Shown here piece after piece: positions 17,929-26,932 of a stretch of DNA of 64,000 nt. The notes under the pieces were generated by a model that did not search any database, was not told the origin of the DNA, and saw nothing but the letters and a program-made list of their open reading frames with translations. This DNA comes from Thalassovita autumnalis (lineage in GTDB: Bacteria > Pseudomonadota > Alphaproteobacteria > Rhodobacterales > Rhodobacteraceae): NCBI RefSeq assembly GCF_001458255.1, contig NZ_CYSB01000026.1:179370-243369 (forward strand), in the 5' to 3' direction. Within the stretch, counting starts at the first letter, position 1, and each line of letters starts with the position of its first letter. Made by a program: the position numbers and the translations under genes.

Positions 17929-20900
17929 TTATTCGGCGGCCTTCTTGGTTAATTGGGTGGCGGCGCCGCGGTTGGGCGTACGTTTGCTGTCCTCAATCCG
18001 GGTGAGTGCATCGCGCAGCCGCGCCACCAGCACCCGGACATTGGGTTCCAGAACCATCGAATCGTGATCGCCGGGCACTTCGAACACCTCAAGCTGGCGG
18101 GCCCATTGCCCCCAATCATTGTCATGAAGCACATAGGCCCGTTCGCTGTTCACCAGACGGTCAGGCGACACCTGCCAGCGGCCCTGCAACGGCGGGCGGT
18201 AGAGCTGCAGCGGCCCGTCCCATGGTTCCAGATCATAGCTGGCAACCGCCTCCAGGAAGGCAGCCTCAATCGCGGCGTCATGGAACTGCGCCTCTGGCTC
18301 TCCCGGCACGTGTTGTGCCGCCTCAGGTTTACGCCGTTTTTCCCATTCCCACAGCAGCCGGTTCTTGGCCCAGTTCACCACATAGCGCGGGCCTTTGGTT
18401 TTCAGCTCCAGCCATTGGATCGCCAGCCGGTCGCTACGGCTGAGCGGCCGGCGCTGCGGCAGGGGTGTGTCCAGCATCACCAGCAGGTCAACCTCTTCAC
18501 CTGCGGTTTTCAGCTGCTGCGCGATTTCATAGGCGGTGATGCCGCCGCCAGAAAACCCGCCCAGCATATAAGGGCCATTCGGCTGCACCTTGCGCATTTC
18601 AGCGATGTAGTCCCGCGCAGCCTCAGGGATTGACTGATGCGGGCGCGCCTCACCAAACAGGCCCCGCGCCTGAAGCCCGTAAAATGGTCTGTCGGTGCCC
18701 AGCAAAGCTGCCAGATGGCGCAGGTTCAACACGTTTCCAAACATGCCCGCGACCAAGAAGAACGGGGTGCCCGCGCCGCCTTCGCCCTGATGCATCGGCA
18801 CCACATGGGTGAACCGCCGCTCAGGCACCAACGGCGCTTCGGTGTCGGCCTTCTGTTCTGACGGGCTGCCCTGATCCGGGATCTGGGCCGCGATTTTGCG
18901 GATGGTCGGGGCCTCAAACAGCAGTGAGATTGGGAAATCGCTGCCATAGGCCTTTTTGATCTGGGCAAACAGGCGCACAGCAATCAGGGAATGGCCGCCA
19001 AGATCAAAGAAACTGTCATCGATCCCCACCTGATCAACCCCCAGCAGATCCTGGAAGAACCCGGCGAGGCGTTTTTCCACCTCGGATTCTGGCGCAGCAT
19101 AGTCTTGGTCCAACTCCGGCCGCTGGAAGCTTTGTGCGCTTGATGGCGTATCCTGTGTCTGACCCGCTTGCGCCACCAGTGCGGGCAGATCCAGTGAGGA
19201 AATCACCAGCTGTGTCTGCGGCAAACGTAGCGCCCGCAGGAAGGCCGCAGCGCCTTCGGCCGGGCGAATGCCCTGGCTGATGTTGTGTTGTAGCCGTTCC
19301 TCGGCCGCGGACAGTGGACGGTCCTCTACCGCGGCGGCGGGTTTGGCCGTGCTGAGGCTCAGGCCGCCGGTCAGTTTGCGCACTGAGAAGCCTTCAATCT
19401 CCATCAGGACGGTGCCGTCGGCGGCGGTCAGGGTGATGTCGAAACTGGCGGTCGCATGTTGGGTGCTGTTTTCTTCGGCGCTGCGCACCCAAGAGGTGAT
19501 CTGCGCTTCCAGTGGGGCATAGACCCGCACCCGGTGATAGCTGACCGGCGCCCAGAGGTGGTGCCCCTGGTATCCGGCGATCAATTCCATCGCCCAGCCG
19601 GTTGCGATGTCCAACAGACCGGGGTGCAGGCGGTAGCTCTGCAGATCCGTGACGTAATCCGCAGGCAGGGCCAGATCTGCGATGCCCTCACCGGCGCCAA
19701 ACGCCGTGCTGTGCAGCACCTTCCAGCGGGGGCCGAAGGACAGGTGTTTTTCCTGTGGGGCCACCAGCGGCCCGTCGCCCCGGCGTGCCTGCCCACAGCG
19801 GCGGCGCAGGTGGTCCAAATCCAACGGCGCGGGGCGGGTGAGTGCGCGCAGCGAAATTGCGGCCTCGGCATTGGGGCCAAATCCCGATGCCGCTGATCCA
19901 GTGGTTCCCCCGGTGGCGCTTTCGACCATGACGTCATAGCCCAGATCACTGCGCGGCAGGCTGAGCCGCATGTCGGTGGCGCTATCCTCCTGCACGGCAA
20001 GCGGTGCCAGGAACAAAAGATCCCGCACCTCATAGGGGCCAGTTTCGCCCTGGGCCTTCAAAGCTTCGTCGATCAGTTCCAGATAGCCGGTGCCGGGCAG
20101 CAGAATGTCCCCCGCTTTGGTGCGGTGTTCATCCATCACCCAATCCTTGACCGACAGGCTGCGCTGGAACTGGCGGTTGCCTTTGGCGTCATCCCGCATG
20201 TCACCCAGCAATACCTGGCCTGAGGGGCGCCCCGGCAGCGCGGCGGTTGGCTGGCGGCGGGCCTCCATCGCTTCGGCGGCCATGCCGACCTCAGCCCAGA
20301 CCCCCCAGTTGAGGGCCAAAACCCGGGTCTTGCCCCCGCTGCGGGACTGCGCCCATGCGTTCAGGAAGGCGTTGCCCGCGACATAATCCACCTGACCCGC
20401 AGGCGCGGTCACGGTGGAGCTGGAGGCAAAGACCGCCAGCCAGTCCAGACTGCCATCCGGGAACAGTTGATCCAGCACCTCGGTGCCGTGGATTTTTGGT
20501 GTGAATACCGCTTCTATATCGCTCAGTGATTTGCCGAGGATCGGCGCGTCTTTGATGACGCCCGCCGCGTGAATGACGCCGTGAATGTCACCAAAGGCAT
20601 CCCGGGCCATGCGCTGGGCGATCCGCATGTCTTCGACGTTGGAGACATCGGCGGCCAGCACCAGAACCTTGCCGCCTTTCTCCTCCAGCTGTTGCACCGC
20701 GCGAATGCGACGGCTGGTGGCATCGGTGGCCGGATGGCTGTGCAGGTGGTCGGCCCAGCTGTCACGGTCGGGCAGGGCATGGCGCGACAGCAGGACCACA
20801 TTGGCGTGACAGCGCTCGATCAGCGTGCCGGCCAGGGTCAGACCAATGCCGCCAAAGCCACCGGTGATCATATAGGTGCCACCGTCCCGCAGCATGTCCG

Positions 20901-23900
20901 CATTGGGTTGGGGCGATTCGTCGGGGGTGAAGGGCACATGCGCGTAATCCAGCGCGTAGCGTTTGCCACGGCGCAGGGCGGCAATGGTGTTGCAGGGTAT
21001 TGCCAGCACCTCCTCCAGCAGCGGGATCAGCAGGGGCGATTCGCTCCGTGCCTTGCCCAGTGCCTTGCCGCGTGATTTCAGCCCTGGTTTTCCCTGCGCG
21101 GCCTGCAGATCCAGCACGGCGCAGGTCACGCCTGGGAATTCGCGCGGGATCACCTGCACGGGCCCCAGAACCGTGGCCTTTTCAGGATAGCGCAGGCGTT
21201 CATCGCGCTGTTGCATCGCGTCTGAGGTCACCACCGTCATGTGCAGATCGCTCAACCCCTGTTCGCTCATCGCCTGGCTCAGGTACAACAGCGCGTAGAA
21301 GCCATATTCCATATTGCGATGAAAGAAGGAGGATCCGGGCCGACAGCGCTCATCCTCGGTCAGCAGCCACAGGTGCACAATGCGGTCGGGCATTCTGTCC
21401 TGCGCGGACAGATCCTGCATCAGGCGGTCATAACCGACCCGGCCATGTTCCGGCGCCAGCAGGTAGCCGTCAGACACTTTGGCAAACCCATCGCCGGGGC
21501 GTACGGTTATGACCTGTTGCCCGGCCTGTCGCAGCTTGGCCGTCAGCGCGGCGCCATGGCCGTGGGCATCTTCAAAGATCAGCCAGTTCTGTGGCGGTAG
21601 TTCGCTCAGATCACCGGCCACATCCAGACTGCAATCGGCGTAGCGCGGGCTCCAGCGCGGGGCATAGGCCCAATCCGCCATATCCTCCTGCCGCATCAAC
21701 CAGCGTTGCGCAGCATCGGGCTGCGCGCTGGCGTGATCGCTGGCGGGTTCGATGAAATAGTCCTGGTGCTGGAACGCATAGGTCGGCAGCACAACGCGAT
21801 TGCGCCGTCCCTCGCCCCAGAACTGATCCCAGTCAAAATCAACACCCACGGCCCAGATCCGGCCCAGCATGGCTGCGAAATAGCTGTCATCGGCGATGTC
21901 ATCTTCGGGATGGCGCAGGCTGGAAATCACCTGATTGGCGCTGACATCAGGATGTTGCGTCGCAAGCGAGCTGAGCGCCTTGCCTGGCCCGACCTCAAGA
22001 AAAACACGGGCGCTGGGCGCGGCCAGGGTGCTGATGCAATCGGCAAACAGAACCGTATTGCGCAGATGGGCGACCCAGTATTCGGGATCCTGCGCCTCCT
22101 CCGCGGTGATCATCGCCCCGGTTCGGTTGGAGGCAAAGGGGATCTGCGGCGGCTGCAGCGGGATCGTCTGCAGGAAGCTGCGGAAGCGAGCGAGGATCGG
22201 GTCCAACATTCGGCTGTGCGCAGCGATATCGATGGCAATGCGCTGGCAATCGATGTCGCGCTCCGCAAGCTCTGCTTGCAGGCGCTCCAGCGCGGCGTCC
22301 GGCCCGGTGGCCACCGACAGGCCCGGCGCATTGACGCTGGCCAGATCCAGATCGCGGCCCAGCAGGGGACGCAGCTGATCGGCGGGCAGAGCAACAGACA
22401 GCATGCCGCCCGCAGGCACCGTGTCAAACAGCTGCCCGCGCAGGTGCACCAGATCGATACAATCGGTGAAGGACAGGACGCCCGCCAAACAAGCGGCGGT
22501 GTTTTCCCCCATCGAATGGCCCACCAGTGCTGCGGGTTTCACCCCCCAGCTGATCCAGAGCTGGGCCAGCGCATATTCGGTGATCATGATCAGCGGTAAT
22601 TGCACAGAGGGCTGTTTCAGCGCCTCATCCGCTGCGGCCTCAGCACCCAGCTCCGGCAGCCAGAGCGCGCGCAGGTCATAATCAATCTTGCCCTCAAGAT
22701 GCGCCAGACCCCGGTCCATCCAATCGGCGAAGACCGGTTCCACCTCATAGAGGTCGCGCGCCATGCCAGCATATTGCGCGCCGCCGCCGGGGAACATGAA
22801 AACCACCTCTGGTGTCTCAAGGGCGGTATGGGTGAAGACCCGGCGCGGATTGCCTTGCTCCAGCAGATCCGCCGCCTCAGCATGGGTTTCCGCCACAACA
22901 ACTCGGCGCTGTTCAAAGGCGCGTCGGCCATTCTTCAGCGTCCAGGCGATATCTGCCAGCGGTTGATCGGCGCGCTGTCGCAGATGTTCTGTCAGCCGGG
23001 CAGTGTTGCCCTCCAGCGCACCTTTGGTGCGGCCCGACAGCGTGAGGATCTGAAACGGGAAATCACCTGGTTCTGAGGCGGCGCGTTCAGGTGCCTCCTC
23101 CAGAACCGCATGGGCGTTGGTGCCGCCCACCCCTAGGGAGTTTACACCTGCCCGGCGCGGCCCATCGCGGCGCTGCCAGTCCCGCAGGCTGTCATTGACG
23201 CGGAAAGGGGAGGTTTCAAAATCAATTGCTGGGTTCGGCGCCTCATAGCCCAATGTCGGCGGCATCTGTTTGTGATGCAACGCAAGGCTGGTCTTGATCA
23301 GGCTTGCCACACCGGCAGCGGTGTCGAGATGGCCGATGTTTGTTTTCACCGACCCGATGCGGCAGAACCCCTGTGCATCGGTTGTTTCCTGAAAGGCCTG
23401 CGTCAGCGCGGCCACTTCGATCGGGTCGCCCAGATAGGTGCCGGTGCCGTGGCATTCGACGTAGTCGATGCTGCCGGCTGTGACCTCGGACAGGGCGTGA
23501 GCATCGGCGATCGCTGCCGCCTGACCATCGACAGAAGGGGCCAGATACCCTGCCTTTGCAGATCCATCATTGTTGACCGCGGTGCCCTTGATCACCCCCC
23601 AGATGTGATCGCCATCGGCCAGGGCATCCTCCAGCCGACGTAGCACCACCACCCCGGCGCCTGAGCCGAAAACAGTGCCCTGTGCACGGTGATCAAAGGC
23701 GTGGCAGTGACCGTCGGGTGACAGAATTTCCCCCTCTTTGAACAGATAACCCCGGTCCTGCGGCAACTCAATCGTGACCCCGCCAGCCAGCGCCATGTCA
23801 CATTCGCCGTTCAGCAGCGACTGACAGGCGTAATGGGTGGCCACCAGCGAGGTGGAACAGGCGGTCTGCACATTGATCGAGGGGCCTTTGAGGTCCAGCA

Positions 23901-24435
23901 CATGGCTGAGCCGCGTGGTCATGAAATCCTTGTCATTGCCGGTATGGCGCAGCAGGAACATGCCGGTGCCATCGACCAGATCGCGGTTTGAGCAGATGTT
24001 GAAATAGAAATAGCTGCCCATGCCACAGCCACCAAAGACGCCAATCGGACCATCGAAACCCTCAGGCATATGGCCGGCGTTTTCCAAGGCCTCCCATGAG
24101 GTTTCCAAAAACTGGCGATGCTGCGGATCCAGAATCGCTGCCTCTTTGGGGGAAAATCCGAAAAATTCGGCATCGAAGGCTTTGTAACCGTCCAGCGGGG
24201 CCGCGGCGGCAACGTAATCGGGGCGGTCGATCAGATGGGCCGCCTCACCGCTGGCAATCAGCTCATCACGGGTCAGGGGGCGGATCGATTCAATGCCGTT
24301 TTTCAGATTGTCCCAATAGGCCTCAATCGACAGCGCACCGGGCAGGCGCGCAGCCATGCCAACGATGGCAATCTCTGCGGCCCTGTCTTCCTCTTCCTGA
24401 GTGGGGGAGGGCTGAGAAGGCATTGTTTCCGACAT
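17929..24435 (-). CDS. Type I polyketide synthase KS-AT-KR-DH-ACP-TE
   Basis: A 2,168-residue synthase when started at the ATG at 24435; an open frame extends 80 codons further upstream, but that part does not resemble a PKS. Domains: KS 20-450 (C193 in TACSTSL, H329 in HGTGT, H369 in NIGHLD), AT 545-840 (S641 in GHSMGE), KR 1000-1390 (TGGFGGIG at 1191, Y1351), and DH 1420-1690 with H1437 in a one-residue-longer variant of HxxxGxxxxP and D1608 in HPGLLD. ACP follows (S1816 in LGGHSL), then TE (S1962 in GFSGG, D1989, H2124). KR precedes DH, the reverse of the usual order. One extension round ending in hydrolysis or cyclisation is predicted. AT specificity cannot be assigned safely. Confidence 0.93.
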   Translation of the reverse strand: MSETMPSQPSPTQEEEDRAAEIAIVGMAARLPGALSIEAYWDNLKNGIESIRPLTRDELIASGEAAHLIDRPDYVAAAAPLDGYKAFDAEFFGFSPKEAAILDPQHRQFLETSWEALENAGHMPEGFDGPIGVFGGCGMGSYFYFNICSNRDLVDGTGMFLLRHTGNDKDFMTTRLSHVLDLKGPSINVQTACSTSLVATHYACQSLLNGECDMALAGGVTIELPQDRGYLFKEGEILSPDGHCHAFDHRAQGTVFGSGAGVVVLRRLEDALADGDHIWGVIKGTAVNNDGSAKAGYLAPSVDGQAAAIADAHALSEVTAGSIDYVECHGTGTYLGDPIEVAALTQAFQETTDAQGFCRIGSVKTNIGHLDTAAGVASLIKTSLALHHKQMPPTLGYEAPNPAIDFETSPFRVNDSLRDWQRRDGPRRAGVNSLGVGGTNAHAVLEEAPERAASEPGDFPFQILTLSGRTKGALEGNTARLTEHLRQRADQPLADIAWTLKNGRRAFEQRRVVVAETHAEAADLLEQGNPRRVFTHTALETPEVVFMFPGGGAQYAGMARDLYEVEPVFADWMDRGLAHLEGKIDYDLRALWLPELGAEAAADEALKQPSVQLPLIMITEYALAQLWISWGVKPAALVGHSMGENTAACLAGVLSFTDCIDLVHLRGQLFDTVPAGGMLSVALPADQLRPLLGRDLDLASVNAPGLSVATGPDAALERLQAELAERDIDCQRIAIDIAAHSRMLDPILARFRSFLQTIPLQPPQIPFASNRTGAMITAEEAQDPEYWVAHLRNTVLFADCISTLAAPSARVFLEVGPGKALSSLATQHPDVSANQVISSLRHPEDDIADDSYFAAMLGRIWAVGVDFDWDQFWGEGRRNRVVLPTYAFQHQDYFIEPASDHASAQPDAAQRWLMRQEDMADWAYAPRWSPRYADCSLDVAGDLSELPPQNWLIFEDAHGHGAALTAKLRQAGQQVITVRPGDGFAKVSDGYLLAPEHGRVGYDRLMQDLSAQDRMPDRIVHLWLLTEDERCRPGSSFFHRNMEYGFYALLYLSQAMSEQGLSDLHMTVVTSDAMQQRDERLRYPEKATVLGPVQVIPREFPGVTCAVLDLQAAQGKPGLKSRGKALGKARSESPLLIPLLEEVLAIPCNTIAALRRGKRYALDYAHVPFTPDESPQPNADMLRDGGTYMITGGFGGIGLTLAGTLIERCHANVVLLSRHALPDRDSWADHLHSHPATDATSRRIRAVQQLEEKGGKVLVLAADVSNVEDMRIAQRMARDAFGDIHGVIHAAGVIKDAPILGKSLSDIEAVFTPKIHGTEVLDQLFPDGSLDWLAVFASSSTVTAPAGQVDYVAGNAFLNAWAQSRSGGKTRVLALNWGVWAEVGMAAEAMEARRQPTAALPGRPSGQVLLGDMRDDAKGNRQFQRSLSVKDWVMDEHRTKAGDILLPGTGYLELIDEALKAQGETGPYEVRDLLFLAPLAVQEDSATDMRLSLPRSDLGYDVMVESATGGTTGSAASGFGPNAEAAISLRALTRPAPLDLDHLRRRCGQARRGDGPLVAPQEKHLSFGPRWKVLHSTAFGAGEGIADLALPADYVTDLQSYRLHPGLLDIATGWAMELIAGYQGHHLWAPVSYHRVRVYAPLEAQITSWVRSAEENSTQHATASFDITLTAADGTVLMEIEGFSVRKLTGGLSLSTAKPAAAVEDRPLSAAEERLQHNISQGIRPAEGAAAFLRALRLPQTQLVISSLDLPALVAQAGQTQDTPSSAQSFQRPELDQDYAAPESEVEKRLAGFFQDLLGVDQVGIDDSFFDLGGHSLIAVRLFAQIKKAYGSDFPISLLFEAPTIRKIAAQIPDQGSPSEQKADTEAPLVPERRFTHVVPMHQGEGGAGTPFFLVAGMFGNVLNLRHLAALLGTDRPFYGLQARGLFGEARPHQSIPEAARDYIAEMRKVQPNGPYMLGGFSGGGITAYEIAQQLKTAGEEVDLLVMLDTPLPQRRPLSRSDRLAIQWLELKTKGPRYVVNWAKNRLLWEWEKRRKPEAAQHVPGEPEAQFHDAAIEAAFLEAVASYDLEPWDGPLQLYRPPLQGRWQVSPDRLVNSERAYVLHDNDWGQWARQLEVFEVPGDHDSMVLEPNVRVLVARLRDALTRIEDSKRTPNRGAATQLTKKAAE

Positions 24436-24568
24436 CAAAACAAACTCATTTAAACAGATGGCTTCTGAATAACATACGGGGAAAATGTGGACTCTTTGAG
24501 GCGCAGGGGTGTGATTTCGGAGCGAAGTTACCGATTCTCTACCCAAAAGACGTGAAATTTTCGGGGGT
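24436..24568 (-). promoter_or_regulatory. PKS 5' leader (133 bases)
   Basis: A non-coding gap between the flippase stop and the preferred PKS start. It is the longest gap within the string from 26748 to 11639, the place where an internal promoter could lie. A TATGTT hexamer occurs on the minus strand shortly before the start, but I see no convincing partner -35 element and no strong ribosome site. Confidence 0.3.
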
Positions 24569-25927
24569 TTAGCCGCTGATGGTCTGAATTGTTTCCCAAT
24601 GTAGCACCAATAGCATTGCCGAGACGCCCAGCCCCAATCCGGTATAGGCAATGTCATGCAACGGGTCCCAAGCACCCTGACGGCGGGCCAGCCAGACCAC
24701 CGCCGGGTAGGTCAAAAGCGCCGCCAACCCGATGCCCAGAATGGCGCCGATCAGCCCCCAGTAAGACAGGCCAAGCGCCAGCATCAGCAACAGTACCACC
24801 GCCCGCACCAGCGACAGGTAGAAGAAATCGCGGCTGTCCCCGCTGGCAAGCGCCGCCCGGTCATAGGTCAGCGTCACCACCATCGGGATCTGCATGCAGG
24901 CCAATAGCGTCACCACCGCACCGGCGGCGGCGTAACGCGGATCATATAGCAGATCGACCATCCAGGGCCCCAGCGCCGCAACGATCAGCAGCAAGCTGAC
25001 CAATAGCCCGGTGGCCGCCATCCTCATTCGGCGCAACGTCAGGAAGTTTTCCCGTGATGCTGCGGGCGGGCTATCGCGATAGATCGGCACCAGCACCTTC
25101 TGGATGACCATCCCCCCCATCAACAACGGGAAGGAGGCGAGGAAATATCCGATGTTGTAAACGCCAAAGGCCTCAAGGCTCAGGTATTTGCCGATCAGCA
25201 ATTTATCCCCTTGAGCGACAAAGAAGCCGCAGATCGTCGAAAGAAAGACCCACTTGCCAAAAAGGATCAGCTCATGCGCCGCCTCTTTTTCCCAGCGCAG
25301 GTGGTTTCTCGGGCCGGGCAGGAACCGGTTCAGCAGGACCAAATGGGTCAATGCGGCAGCCAGACCGCTGATCACCAGCGCCCAGACAGATTGCAGCGCC
25401 CAGGCGGCGGTGATCGCGATGATCAGGCCGGTCACCTGCACGGCCAGCTCAATCAGCGTGACGCGCCCTGCCTGCATATGCCGGTTTGCGCTTTCCAGTT
25501 TTGTTGGGTTGAAGCCGGCGATCAGCAGACTTAGCGCGGCGACCGGCAAGAGCTGCATCAGCATCGGTTCTTCGTAGATCAGCGCCACCGGGTAGGCCAG
25601 GGCGCAGGCGGCCAGCCACAGGCAGAAGCCGCGGATGATCTGGATCGTCCAGGCGGTGTTCAGGAATTCTGCTTCATCGCCACGGGGGCTGCGCATGATG
25701 GCTGGGCTGGTGCCGACATCGGAAAACATCGACAGGCCCACCATGATGACCGAAATCAGCGCCATGATGCCAAACGCCTCAGGGAAGAGGATGCGGGTCA
25801 GCACCAGATTGGACAGCAGCCGCAGGAACTGGAACCCGGCGTACCCCCCTGCATTGATTGCAGAACTGCGGAACGCGCGGGTCATCAAGCCAGACCCGAA
25901 GGCAAGGGTTCGCATGCGATCAATCAT
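24569..25927 (-). CDS. Wzx-type lipopolysaccharide/EPS flippase (MATE/MVF superfamily)
   Basis: A 452-residue integral membrane protein with about 12 to 14 predicted helices, for example FGIMALISVIMVGLSMFSDVG, PVALIYEEPMLMQLLPVAALSLLIAGF and VVLLLMLALGLSYWGLIGAILGIGLAALLTYPAVVWLA. The N-terminal 'NAGGYAGFQFLRLLSNLVLTRILFPEAFGIMALI' region is typical of oligosaccharide flippases. It would turn the undecaprenyl-linked repeat unit to the periplasm. The ATG overlaps the TGA of the upstream GT2 gene by four bases, and the PKS gene follows 133 bases downstream. It could also flip a glycosylated NRPS/PKS product. Confidence 0.88.
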   Translation of the reverse strand: MIDRMRTLAFGSGLMTRAFRSSAINAGGYAGFQFLRLLSNLVLTRILFPEAFGIMALISVIMVGLSMFSDVGTSPAIMRSPRGDEAEFLNTAWTIQIIRGFCLWLAACALAYPVALIYEEPMLMQLLPVAALSLLIAGFNPTKLESANRHMQAGRVTLIELAVQVTGLIIAITAAWALQSVWALVISGLAAALTHLVLLNRFLPGPRNHLRWEKEAAHELILFGKWVFLSTICGFFVAQGDKLLIGKYLSLEAFGVYNIGYFLASFPLLMGGMVIQKVLVPIYRDSPPAASRENFLTLRRMRMAATGLLVSLLLIVAALGPWMVDLLYDPRYAAAGAVVTLLACMQIPMVVTLTYDRAALASGDSRDFFYLSLVRAVVLLLMLALGLSYWGLIGAILGIGLAALLTYPAVVWLARRQGAWDPLHDIAYTGLGLGVSAMLLVLHWETIQTISG

Positions 25928-26748
25928 CTGCCACGGCTCCAGCGGGTGGGGTTGCGGCCCAGTTTCCCGGCCAAGCGCACGGCAACATAAACGGCAAAGC
26001 TAAACGGTTGGTGAAGCGCGTTGCGCAGCACATCCCTCGCCCGGTAGGGCAGTTTGTCATCATTTTGCAGCAGCTCCGGAAACTGCGCTGCAATCTCAGC
26101 CACGCCCGCATCCTGACGGCGGCGGACCCTGACCAGATTGCCGAACCCGGTGACCAGTGGCCAGTCATAGGGTGCGGTGACCTTGACCCGCTCGGTGGCG
26201 GTGAAGTTCAGCCGCACAAAGGTGTCATCGGCGATCACATCGGGAAAGGCTTTCCAGCGTGCCCGCCCGGCCCGGTTCACCGCATATAGCCCGCAACCCG
26301 GCACGCCGTCGCGCAGGAATGGCACCGTGCGGTAAAACCGCGCAAAGGCCCGGGTCAGGGCGCTGGGGCTTTCCGGGATCACCACCGTGCCGCTGGCATA
26401 GCGCGGCGCCGCATCTGATAAGGCGCTTGCAAGCTCGGTCAGCATCTGCGGTGCGATGATCACATCGGCATCCAGATAGGCCCGCATATCGCCGCTGGCT
26501 GCGGCGTCACCTGCGTTCAAGGCACCGATTTTTCCACCTTCGCTCAGCTCAATAACCCGCAGGGCATAAGGCATCGCGGCTCCGTCTTCTGCCATTGTGC
26601 GGGCCACTGCGGCCGTATCATCCGTGCAGCCATTGGCGACCACAATCACCTCCGCCCCATTCGGCGGAACCGTGGCGGCGGCGATGGCCGCCAGACAGGC
26701 CGGCAGCGTCTTGGCTTCGTTATGGGCAGGGATGATAACAGAGATCAT
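25924..26748 (-). CDS. Glycosyltransferase family 2
   Basis: A 274-residue GT-A enzyme. MISVIIPAHNEAKTLPACL opens the fold, VIVVANGCTDDTAAV follows, and AYLDADVIIAPQ carries the DxD. GVPGCGLYAVNRAG and the late DDTFVRLNF motif complete the catalytic domain. The C-terminal part (FAVYVAVRLAGKLG) is weakly hydrophobic. It is the first gene of the long minus-strand string that continues through the flippase, PKS, GT2, NRPS, PPTase and SGNH genes. Its promoter must lie in 26749-26908, shared with the divergent GT4 gene. Confidence 0.88.
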   Translation of the reverse strand: MISVIIPAHNEAKTLPACLAAIAAATVPPNGAEVIVVANGCTDDTAAVARTMAEDGAAMPYALRVIELSEGGKIGALNAGDAAASGDMRAYLDADVIIAPQMLTELASALSDAAPRYASGTVVIPESPSALTRAFARFYRTVPFLRDGVPGCGLYAVNRAGRARWKAFPDVIADDTFVRLNFTATERVKVTAPYDWPLVTGFGNLVRVRRRQDAGVAEIAAQFPELLQNDDKLPYRARDVLRNALHQPFSFAVYVAVRLAGKLGRNPTRWSRGR

Positions 26749-26908
26749 CAGCGGTTTTGCGTCCTACAAGGTAGGGTTTTATCCCTTTGGTTTATCCTGC
26801 AACGGCTTGTCATCGTTGGTAAACTAGCAAATCATTCCAACGTACTTATATATTGATTTTGTTCTAGCCGGGCAGCCGGTTTAAAAACAATGACCTGCTG
26901 GAGGAAAA
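26749..26908. promoter_or_regulatory. Divergent promoter region of the EPS-NRPS/PKS operon and GT4 gene
   Basis: An AT-rich gap between two divergently transcribed glycosyltransferase genes. It contains TTATATATTGATTTTG and a GGTAAACTAGCAAATC stretch, far more AT-rich than the coding DNA on both sides. The start of transcription for the 15-kb minus-strand string is expected here. No operator palindrome stood out. Confidence 0.5.
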
Positions 26909-26932
26909 ATGGCCAAAGGACCAGATGCGTGA
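26909..26932 (+). CDS. Seven-codon leader ORF coupled to the GT4 gene
   Basis: ATG at 26909 sits five bases after a perfect GGAGG and encodes MAKGPDA before TGA at 26930-26932. The GTG start of the GT4 gene (26929) overlaps this stop in the sequence GTGA. A ribosome ending on the mini-ORF would be placed on the GTG. It is too short to have enzymatic function; the likely role is translational coupling. It could also be a chance arrangement. Confidence 0.4.
   Translation: MAKGPDA

Noticed and set aside
24436..24675. An 80-residue N-terminal extension of the PKS
   Set aside because: The added residues have no PKS or docking-domain character and overlap the flippase 3' end; the KS begins normally after ATG 24435.
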